From: Microcaldota archaeon
Lineage (GTDB): Archaea > Micrarchaeota > Micrarchaeia > Micrarchaeales > Micrarchaeaceae
Length of the DNA: 12,412 nucleotides
Direction: 5' to 3'
Assembly (NCBI GenBank): GCA_021836925.1
Contig: JAKBHG010000002.1
Location: forward strand, 5,125-17,536
Made by a program: the position numbers and the translations under genes. Of the stretch, positions 1-5,609 are shown piece after piece. The notes under the pieces are model-generated. The model was not told the origin of the DNA. It saw nothing but the letters and a program-made list of their open reading frames with translations, and searched no databases. The first letter of the stretch is position 1. Each line of letters begins with the position of its first letter.

Positions 1-168
1 ATGCACTGCAGCACCGGCCTTGCTCCTCTTCGCCACTGTGCTGAGGTATGATATGGTATCGAAGAGCGCGAGGAGCGCGTTGGTGAACAGTTCGTCGGGG
101 CTGCCTCCGCGGGCAACGAACTCTATGTCCGCAGTATGATTGACGAACCTGTAGCCGCGTAGCTGCAT
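1..168 (-). CDS. Archease, N-terminal part (runs off left edge)
   Basis: Fifty-six codons are visible from an ATG at 168; the C-terminus lies beyond the window. The start reads MQLRGYRFVNHTADIEF, followed by a segment with DELFTNALLALFD. This matches the archease signature (DHTAD, then ELF-xx-A-ALF). Archease is the small activator of the RtcB RNA ligase in tRNA splicing and RNA repair. The Asp of HTAD (residue 14), which belongs to the family's metal site, is kept; the residue before HTAD is Asn rather than the usual Asp. A TATA-like box at 197-204 would place transcription start only 6-8 nt before the ATG, so the mRNA is nearly leaderless, which supports this start. The gene is divergent from the archaeosortase-like gene. 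Family assignment is firm; completeness cannot be judged. Confidence 0.87.
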   Translation of the reverse strand, partial: MQLRGYRFVNHTADIEFVARGGSPDELFTNALLALFDTISYLSTVAKRSKAGAAVH

Positions 169-196
169 TGTATCATGTTATAGTTCACAGGCAAGG

Positions 197-204
197 TATT
201 TTAA
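197..204 (-). promoter_or_regulatory. TATA-like box of archease
   Basis: On the minus strand this reads TTAAAATA. It ends 28 bp before the archease ATG, so the predicted transcription start is about 6-8 nt ahead of the ATG, typical of short-leader archaeal mRNAs. Confidence 0.55.
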
Positions 205-208
205 CGGA

Positions 209-221
209 GCGCACGCTGCGC
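209..221. repeat. Short perfect palindrome between divergent promoters
   Basis: GCGCA-CGC-TGCGC is a 5-bp inverted repeat with a 3-nt centre. It lies between the archease TATA-like box and that of the archaeosortase-like gene. It could be an operator shared by both directions or a small GC-rich hairpin. Its shortness in GC-rich sequence makes chance a real possibility. Confidence 0.25.
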
Positions 222-238
222 CGCCGGATACGGCAGCC

Positions 239-246
239 TATTAAAT
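239..246 (+). promoter_or_regulatory. Putative TATA box for the archaeosortase/UDG pair
   Basis: TATTAAAT lies in an AT-rich island following GC-rich sequence. A start about 25 bp downstream (near 270) would give a leader of about 70 nt to the TTG at 339, or about 30 nt to an upstream ATG at 301. The rest of 169-338 shows no gene apart from a 13-codon upstream reading frame at 301-342. Confidence 0.4.
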
Positions 247-300
247 GTTTATCGACAATTATCTCTGTCCTGTGAAGAAAAGAGTAACTTCTGAAAAGTG

Positions 301-342
301 ATGATGCCCATTACGGCGGAGGACAAAATGGTGTTTTCTTGA
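301..342 (+). other. Short upstream reading frame ending on the TTG start
   Basis: An ATG-ATG at 301 opens a 13-codon frame. Its TGA stop (340-342) overlaps the TTG start of the next gene (339-341). A strong Shine-Dalgarno GGAGG (318-322) lies 5 nt before a second in-frame ATG at 328 (MVFS, stop) but 16 nt before the TTG. The ribosome thus appears to be loaded on this short frame, with the main gene reached by termination-reinitiation. Alternatively, one missing T in the TTTT run at 334-337 would fuse ATG 328 to the main frame. The sequence supports the arrangement, not which explanation is right. Confidence 0.4.
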
Positions 343-1886
343 GAGGTGTCGGTCCGAAAACTATAGGGATAGCGGTCCTTTTTGTGGCATTCCTTCTGGG
401 TTCTGTGAACTCCATAGCTAGGACGAGTTTCAGCATACTCGACACCGACTCAACCACCTACATAATAATCGTAATGCTGATGATCTTCGCGTTCATAGCA
501 TTCTACCTCAAGGAGGACCTGAAGCTGAGCACCAGCAAGAAAACAATAGCGATAGGCGCGGGCCTGTTCGTGGCATATGTGGTGGTGCTGTCATACCTCA
601 GGGTCTCGATGTCGTACGCCTTCGCAACGTACAGGATAGACGGCATAATGTTTCCGCTCCTGCTGGCATCGCTCATCGTCACGCTGTTCGGCCTGGGGTC
701 GCTGAAGAGGTTCAACAGGCTCATAGTGTATTCCGTTTTTGCATCTCCGCTGCTGCTGATGCCGTTCATACTCGCGAACGGGGTGTTCGCAAATTTCAAC
801 GCAGGCATAGTGTATGGGATACTGAAAGCGGCAGGCATAAATGCAGTCAAGAGCGGGATAACAATAGGCGGAGCATCCGCCTCGACGATAACCATAGCCA
901 ACACATGCGTGCCTCTTGGAATATTCATAGCTACGGTCATGCTTCTGCTGCCACTGGCCTACCTGTACGATGGAAAGCTTTCGAGGAAGGCTCTCTGGGT
1001 AGGGTCTGCTGTAGCGGCAGTGCTGGTGTTGAACATATTTAGGATGTCGGCGATAGCGCTAGTGTGGGCGAACAGCGGCATAAGCGGGGCCGTGACGCTC
1101 TTCCATGAGTTCGCCGGCGCGTTCATATTCTACATAGTCATAGCACTATTCGTACTGCTCGCAGGCAGGTTCGGACTCTCGCTTCGCGGCGCCAGGATAA
1201 CGAAGAGGAGTTACGCGGCAACCCGCAATGCCAAGCTGCCATTATATCCTATAACTTTCGCGCTGTTGTTTGGGATTCTCGCCTTCATACTTACGATGTC
1301 GTACAGCAGCATGCTATATGCCAGTGCAGCCAACTTCTCAAGTTCCTACAACGCAACAGCGAACCCGCAGCAGCTCGTAGGGGTGGAGCTAGGGGCGCTT
1401 CGCGCCAACGGGTTCAACGTGAGCAACGAAGGCGCAATGCAGTCGTTCGAGGTATATGCGGCAAGGGACGCGGGCAACACCTCTGCGAATTCGACCATTT
1501 ACATAGTGTCAGGGTATCTCGACAAGCCAGTGCCGGGAGTGCAGATGTTCAGGAACACCTCTGTCAGCAACGTTACGGCAGAGCTGCTTCCGAACGGGAT
1601 ATCCCTTATCAGCGCCGAGTCGACATCTAACAGCACCGTATTCCATCTGAACTACTTCTCTGAACCTTATCTAGTCAACGGCTCAGAGGTGTCGGTAAAC
1701 TACGAGATGTTCGCCACTGCTGGCAGAGGAGTAGGAATCTGCGGGAACGGATCGGTGAACAGAGGGCCCACAATAACCGCGGCCGTAGACGGCTTCGAGT
1801 CTGCGATCTATAACTTCCTTTCAGGGCATTTCGGCAGAACGGCCCCGCTCTGCTATGCATATGAGATAGCGTCAAAGGCTTCATGA
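339..1886 (+). CDS. Archaeosortase/exosortase-family membrane protein with extracytoplasmic tail
   Basis: This 515-residue polytopic membrane protein has the three marks of the exosortase/archaeosortase superfamily in order: Cys190 (NTCVPLGI), Arg235 (LNIFRM) and His256 (LFHEFAG), each in or next to a hydrophobic helix. These enzymes are transpeptidase-like proteases that cleave C-terminal sorting signals of surface proteins at the membrane. About eight hydrophobic segments lie between residues 8 and 275. A further helix (about 302-322) leads into a tail of about 190 residues with about ten N-glycosylation sequons (NFS, NAT, NVS, NTS, NST, NGS), so the tail should face outside. Typical archaeosortases are shorter and lack such a tail; it recalls exosortases fused to an EpsI-like domain, but I cannot confirm that homology. 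The TTG start is uncertain (see 301-342). The end overlaps the UDG start by ATGA. Substrate unknown; no obvious sorting-signal protein is visible here. Confidence 0.72.
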   Translation: MRGVGPKTIGIAVLFVAFLLGSVNSIARTSFSILDTDSTTYIIIVMLMIFAFIAFYLKEDLKLSTSKKTIAIGAGLFVAYVVVLSYLRVSMSYAFATYRIDGIMFPLLLASLIVTLFGLGSLKRFNRLIVYSVFASPLLLMPFILANGVFANFNAGIVYGILKAAGINAVKSGITIGGASASTITIANTCVPLGIFIATVMLLLPLAYLYDGKLSRKALWVGSAVAAVLVLNIFRMSAIALVWANSGISGAVTLFHEFAGAFIFYIVIALFVLLAGRFGLSLRGARITKRSYAATRNAKLPLYPITFALLFGILAFILTMSYSSMLYASAANFSSSYNATANPQQLVGVELGALRANGFNVSNEGAMQSFEVYAARDAGNTSANSTIYIVSGYLDKPVPGVQMFRNTSVSNVTAELLPNGISLISAESTSNSTVFHLNYFSEPYLVNGSEVSVNYEMFATAGRGVGICGNGSVNRGPTITAAVDGFESAIYNFLSGHFGRTAPLCYAYEIASKAS

Positions 1887-2461
1887 TGAAGGGCAAGAAA
1901 CAGCGCGAACAGGACATGAAGGCAATAAACGCCGAGTATGCAAGCCTTCCGAAAGGCAGGGAATGGTACCTTAGCGGCAGGCTCGTGAAGGGAGAGGGGC
2001 CGCTGGACAGCAGAGTCATGGTCATAGGGCAGGCCCCGGGCAGGTTCGAGGATATCTCAGGAAGGCCATTCATAGGTGCGAGCGGCAGGCTTCTTGACAG
2101 GCTGCTGGGCATTGCAGGCCTGAAGAGGGAGGAGGTTTACATAACGAGCGTGGTGCAGTTCTTCCCGCCGAAAAACAGGAAGCCATCCGATCGCGAGATA
2201 ACAGAATGCCTGCCTTTCCTGAAGAGGCAGATGGAGGTGATAAGGCCGAAGGTCACCGTGCTCCTCGGCGCGGTGTCAGCAGGCACCCTGGTAGGCAAGG
2301 GAAAGGTAATGTCTGAGCATGGCACCTTCGTCAGAAAGGACGGGACCGCCTATTTCGTAACGCTGCATCCGGCAGCAGGGGTAAGGCTTAAGAAAAACGT
2401 GCCGATACTCGAAAATGACTTCAGACTTCTCGGCAAGATGTTCTCGGAAATTGATGCGTAA
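1883..2461 (+). CDS. Family 4-like uracil-DNA glycosylase lacking most Fe-S cysteines
   Basis: This 192-residue protein would remove uracil (deaminated cytosine) from DNA in base excision repair. Family features are clear: GQAPGRFED (49-57) in the place of GEAPGxxED, GRPF (60-63) with the Phe expected to stack on uracil, TSVVQFFPPKNRKP (88-101), and HPAA (His162). Classic family 4 enzymes carry four [4Fe-4S] cysteines: a CxxC near the N-terminus, one just before PP, and one in the EC segment. Here only Cys109 remains. The N-terminal pair is absent and the pre-PP position is Phe94, so a cluster is very unlikely. Two active-site-region positions also differ: Gln50 for the usual Glu, and Ser89 for the usual Asn. 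The enzyme may be cluster-free, or altered in activity or substrate. The ATG overlaps the upstream stop (ATGA), implying translational coupling. Confidence 0.82.
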   Translation: MMKGKKQREQDMKAINAEYASLPKGREWYLSGRLVKGEGPLDSRVMVIGQAPGRFEDISGRPFIGASGRLLDRLLGIAGLKREEVYITSVVQFFPPKNRKPSDREITECLPFLKRQMEVIRPKVTVLLGAVSAGTLVGKGKVMSEHGTFVRKDGTAYFVTLHPAAGVRLKKNVPILENDFRLLGKMFSEIDA

Positions 2462-2483
2462 AGCACCGCATGGCACTTATTTT

Positions 2484-2531
2484 GCGTATAGAGGGCCTGC
2501 AACAGCTAGTGCATTGCAGGCCCTATTACGC
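2484..2531. terminator. Large hairpin between convergent genes
   Basis: A perfect 11-bp inverted repeat (agggcctgcaa at 2492-2502, ttgcaggccct at 2514-2524) has an 11-nt loop. An outer 5-bp pairing (gcgta 2484-2488 with tacgc 2527-2531) extends it after small mismatches. It sits in the gap between the UDG stop and the convergent winged-helix gene stop. A bidirectional terminator or mRNA 3'-end stabiliser is likely. There is no strong U-run, so intrinsic archaeal termination is not proven. Confidence 0.5.
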
Positions 2532-3151
2532 TATGGGGGTGAAACAATTAGCGTGTTTGCCGTCTTGCCCGGGTCGAACTTGTAGTAGACCTTGTGGCCG
2601 AGCTGATATCTCTCGATCAGGCCTGCTTTGTGCAGCCTGTTAAGGTGCGCCGAAGCGGCGTTCCTTCCCTTGTACTTCATGGCCGTCTTTAGGTCGTCCG
2701 CGCATGCCATGTCGTGTATCTGTATGAACTGGAGTATTCTCTTGTCCAGCTCCGACACCGGCATCTCCTTTATCCGCGTCGTCACATCAGGCTGCTGCGG
2801 CTTGCTCTGCCGCTCCTCTGCCTGTTGTTCAGCATGTACGGGGCGAGCCTCCTTCTGCTCGCCGCCTTCCATGATGTCTAAAAGGGCGTTCTCCATTCTT
2901 TCTAGGCTGTCGGACATGCTTTTCAAAAGCAGCGTTGTTCTCTTATTTTCTTCTACCATATGCTTTACTAGGGTCGCGAAGGATTCGTTGCTGCTTGTCT
3001 CCTTGCCATAGCCACTCTCGATCAGCCTATTGCCCTCAAGTTTCTCCTTTGCAATAGCGTGAAGCTGCCTTTTTATATTTTGCAGTTCATTATTGATGTT
3101 GCCATTTGATGAATTTCGTGAAACCATTGAACACACTTGCGAACAGATCAT
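2531..3151 (-). CDS. Coiled-coil plus winged-helix DNA-binding regulator
   Basis: The product is 206 residues from the ATG at 3151, or 198 from Met9 at 3127; neither start has a clear Shine-Dalgarno. Residues about 20-95 are charged and heptad-like (probable coiled coil), and 97-125 form a Gln/Glu-rich linker. Residues 134-193 form an ArsR/MarR-like winged helix: ELDKRILQFIQIH, a recognition-helix region around GRNAASAHLNRLHKAGLIE, and a wing ending KVYYKF. It is probably a transcription regulator, and the phased repeats in its own promoter suggest autoregulation. This is the only gene here that ends in TAG; 17 further sense codons would follow before a TAA at 2477-2479. The precise family was not recognised. 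Confidence 0.75.
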   Translation of the reverse strand: MICSQVCSMVSRNSSNGNINNELQNIKRQLHAIAKEKLEGNRLIESGYGKETSSNESFATLVKHMVEENKRTTLLLKSMSDSLERMENALLDIMEGGEQKEARPVHAEQQAEERQSKPQQPDVTTRIKEMPVSELDKRILQFIQIHDMACADDLKTAMKYKGRNAASAHLNRLHKAGLIERYQLGHKVYYKFDPGKTANTLIVSPP

Positions 3152-3169
3152 GACACATGCGTGGTCAAA

Positions 3170-3199
3170 TCATGCATGAATCATGATTGAGTCATGATT
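3170..3199. promoter_or_regulatory. Helically phased TCATGA operator array
   Basis: Three TCATG boxes start at 3170, 3181 and 3192, exactly 11 bp apart (one helical turn). A fourth TCATGA at 3148 lies two turns (22 bp) from the first. The second and third make an 8-bp inverted repeat (AATCATGA at 3179-3186, TCATGATT at 3192-3199), and the first is a 10-bp palindrome (3170-3179). The array covers the predicted transcription start and leader of the winged-helix gene, where a bound repressor would block transcription. Autoregulation is inferred. Confidence 0.55.
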
Positions 3200-3218
3200 C
3201 TATTTGTGTATACTCAGA

Positions 3219-3226
3219 TATTTAAA
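3219..3226 (-). promoter_or_regulatory. TATA box of the winged-helix gene
   Basis: On the minus strand this reads TTTAAATA within AAGCTTTAAATATC. Transcription would start about 25 bp downstream, near 3196, inside the TCATGA array. Confidence 0.6.
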
Positions 3227-3340
3227 GCTTTCTGACGAGAGGGGGCCTCCAATGATTAGTGGAAGTCCATATTTCACCCATGGGCTTTCTTCATGCGTTC
3301 GACGCAACAGGATACAGGAGCTGTGAGGGCGCTCTGGACA
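3227..3340. other. Divergent intergenic stretch, no gene seen
   Basis: Between the two TATA boxes I see no convincing gene. A 24-codon ATG frame (3252-3326) has no supporting features. A short hairpin with a TTCGA loop (3294-3306) is not part of a tRNA. The stretch may hold upstream regulatory sites. Confidence 0.4.
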
Positions 3341-3352
3341 AATAAATAAATA
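3341..3352 (+). promoter_or_regulatory. TATA-like box for the KH-Top6B pair
   Basis: AATAAATAAATA, a four-base repeat, is the only AT-rich island before these genes. A start about 26 bp downstream (around 3373) would give a leader of about 8 nt to the ATG at 3381, or about 47 nt to the ATG at 3420. Confidence 0.55.
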
Positions 3353-3380
3353 AGCTAAGGACAATTAGTATTGGCGACGC

Positions 3381-3419
3381 ATGTCGAAGGAGTCATCAGC
3401 GGCGACTATGGTGCAGTAG
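3381..3419 (+). other. Twelve-codon upstream frame ending in TAG, in frame with the KH gene
   Basis: An ATG at 3381, suited to a short-leader mRNA, opens 12 codons (MSKESSAATMVQ) ended by TAG at 3417-3419. That TAG is directly followed, in the same frame, by the ATG of the KH protein. A GGTG at 3410-3413, 6 nt before that ATG, could serve as its own Shine-Dalgarno. It may be a leader with stop-restart coupling or an N-terminal extension read through UAG. The 12 residues are not recognisably conserved. Confidence 0.4.
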
Positions 3420-3935
3420 ATGGACCAGCTTTACATACCACATGAGCGCATAAAGGCGCTCGTGAAGAGCAGGGATTTGCAGAAGATAGAGAGGGCCAGC
3501 TCCTGCAGCATAAAACCGGAGGACGGAAGGGTGACCATAGACGGCGATCCGTACGAGCAACTGCTTCTCAAGAATGTGCTTGCGGCATATGGTAATGGCT
3601 TCGACGCCGACAGCGCTCTGCTCCTCATGAACGATGATTATTACATGTCAGTGATAGACATGTCGCTCTATGCGAAGAACAGAAGCAGGACACAGCAGCT
3701 CAAGGCAAGGATAATCGGCGAGAATGGGAAGACGAAGAGGTATGTAGAGACGGTGAGCTCCGCCAAGATAAGCGTGTACGGCGAGCACATATGCGTAATA
3801 GGGGAGAGCGAAGCGATAGACGAAGCAGAGGCGGCAATCTATTCGCTGCTGAAGGGGGAGAAGCACAAGACCGCCTACAGCAAGATGGAAGCGGCTCACA
3901 GGAAGAACAAAGCCGCAAGGAAGAGAATAATCTGA
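3420..3935 (+). CDS. KH-domain RNA-binding protein of the archaeal Pno1/Dim2 type
   Basis: This 171-residue protein has two KH modules. The first (about 4-60) begins YIPHERIKALV, as in archaeal Pno1 relatives, but has no GxxG loop (KSRDL is in its place). The second (about 92-146) has a good loop, RIIGENGKTKRYVE, then AKISVYGEHICVIGE. The linker FDADSALLLMNDDYYMSVIDM is also family-typical. Pno1/Dim2 binds the 3' region of small-subunit rRNA during ribosome maturation. The C-terminus is basic (RKNKAARKRII). In many archaea this gene stands just before top6B, as here; only 10 bp separate its TGA from the Top6B GTG. The ATG at 3420 fits the family N-terminus, but an in-frame upstream ATG at 3381 is separated from it only by a TAG. 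Confidence 0.82.
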   Translation: MDQLYIPHERIKALVKSRDLQKIERASSCSIKPEDGRVTIDGDPYEQLLLKNVLAAYGNGFDADSALLLMNDDYYMSVIDMSLYAKNRSRTQQLKARIIGENGKTKRYVETVSSAKISVYGEHICVIGESEAIDEAEAAIYSLLKGEKHKTAYSKMEAAHRKNKAARKRII

Positions 3936-3945
3936 TGGTGTAAGA

Positions 3946-5571
3946 GTGGCGACCAGGAACGCGGATGAGATATTCAAGGAATTCAAGGAGCATTCTGTGG
4001 CTGAGTTCTTCAAAAAGAACAGGTAGATGCTCGGCTATTCCGGGAAGGTAAGATCGCTTGTGACCGCAGTGCACGAGTACGTTACAAATTCGCGCGATGC
4101 ATGCGAGGAGGCGGGCATACTGCCTACGATAGAGGTAAAGGTCGAGCAGACCGGCGAGGAAAGGTACAGGGTCACAGTCAGGGATAACGGGCCAGGCATA
4201 CCGCAGAATTTCGCAGGCAAGGCGCTTGCGACCATACTATCAGGCACGAAGTTCCATAGGTACATGCAGCAGCGCGGGCAGCAGGGAATAGGCGCCGCCG
4301 GCTGCACAATGTTCGCACAGATAACTACTGGAAAGCCGATACACTTCAGGTCCGGCACGGACAGCAGCAAGGCATACGGGTGCGACATATCAATAGATAC
4401 GGTGAAGAACAGGCCGCAGGTAATGAACGTTACCGCCATTGATGGCGAGTTCCACGGAAGCGAGATCACTGCGGAGTTGGCCGACGTCAAGTATGAGAAC
4501 AGCGACAGGAGCGTCTATGAGTACCTGAGGAGGACGGCCCTCTCCAATCCGCATCTGGAGCTCAGGTTCACGGATCCCAATGGCGTCGAGAGCGTCTTCA
4601 TGCGCGCGACGGACCAGGTACCCCAGAGGCCCAAGGTCGCACAGCCGCACCCTCTCGGCATGAGTATAAACGATCTCCTCGACCTTGCGAAGGTGAGCCA
4701 GAACAACAAGATATCCGCTTTCCTTATCGAGAGCTTTTCCAGATTCAGCCAGAACAAGCTGAACGAGGTGAAGGACATCGCAAAGGAGGTCGACTTCTCG
4801 AAGGCGCCTAAGGATATGAGTTGGACTGACGCGGAGAACATAATAAAAGCCATAAAGAGCGTCAAGTGGATCGCCCCGGACGCCAGCTACATAATACCGA
4901 TAGGAAAGGAGCAGATGGAGGTCGCTGTGAGAAACATACTGAATCCTGATTTCATGAGTGTGGTCGAGAGGAAGCCGCAGGTGTTCCGCGGCGGGGTCCC
5001 GTTCATAGTCGAGGCGGCTGTAGCATACGGCGGACAGGCGGGCAGGAGTTCTGATGACGGCCAGCGCGGGAGCCTGATGAGGTTCGCCAACAGGGTGCCG
5101 CTGCTCTACGACGGGGGATCCTGCGCGATAACGGAATCGGTTCGGAACCTGCAGTGGAAAAGGTATGGCCTGGACATGGAGACGCAGCCCGTAAGCGTAT
5201 GCGTCAACGTCTCTTCGGTACACATCCCTTACTCAGGAGTGGGAAAGGAGGCCATAGCCCAGGAAGAGGAGATAATGTTCGAGATAAGGCTGGCGATCAT
5301 GGACGCACTCAGGGGAGTGCAAAGGTACGTGAGCGGCAAGAAGCAGGCCAGCCATGAAATGAGCAGGTACAAGCTAATCATGAGATATACGTCGCAGCTG
5401 GCATCCGACCTCGGCGACATGTCGGGCGCCGACAAGGATAAACTCGAGGCGGAGCTGAAGGAGCTCGTCGAGATGCATTATCCGAAAGTGAAAGACGCGC
5501 TGGACGAGAAGGAGGAAATGGGCGGGAACAGCGGCAGCGAGAGCGGAGAGAACGCAGAAGCAGAGTCCTGA
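3946..5571 (+). CDS. top6B: DNA topoisomerase VI subunit B with in-frame TAG at codon 27
   Basis: Topo VI B is the ATPase subunit of the type IIB enzyme that relaxes and decatenates DNA. From the GTG at 3946 (GGTG Shine-Dalgarno at 3937-3940, 5 nt away) 26 codons end with HSVAEFFKKNR, then TAG, then MLGYSGKVRSL. Homologues read SVAEFFxKNRQ-(I/M)-LG without a break. The piece from ATG 4027 has 514 residues. In its numbering the Bergerat/GHKL site is Glu17 and Asn21 (HEYVTNSRDACEE), DNGPGIP 53-59 and RGQQGIG 83-89. An H2TH-like region follows (about 215-310), then a transducer with RFANRVPLLY and the expected switch Lys378 (WKRYGL). The C-terminal tail is acidic and Gly/Ser-rich. Starting at ATG 4027 would remove the N-terminal strap thought to help ATP-driven dimerisation. 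Top6A is not adjacent; the next gene is convergent. Confidence 0.88.
4024..4026 (+). other. In-frame TAG in the conserved Top6B N-terminus
   Basis: The TAG occupies the position of Gln in the family segment KNRQ-(I/M)-LG; a single C-to-T change from CAG would make it. An ATG follows at once, so reinitiation is possible, but that Met also aligns to the conserved I/M. Candidate explanations are UAG decoding, stop-restart, a recent nonsense mutation or a sequencing error. Confidence 0.7.
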
Positions 5572-5609
5572 CTACACGCCCATCCCTTTCAGGCCTTCTC
5601 ACTACGTGG

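Noticed and set aside
3294..3306. TTCGA-loop hairpin resembling a tRNA T-arm
   Set aside because: Stem and loop lengths do not fit a T-arm, and no acceptor, D-arm or anticodon-arm pairing is found around it.
3252..3326. 24-codon ATG frame in the divergent intergenic region
   Set aside because: It is short, has no proper ribosome site or neighbour overlap, and lies before the likely TATA box of the downstream genes.
4390..5223. 277-codon minus-strand open frame opposite Top6B
   Set aside because: It lies wholly antisense to a gene with clear family motifs and has a low-complexity, Arg/Leu-rich composition typical of shadow frames.
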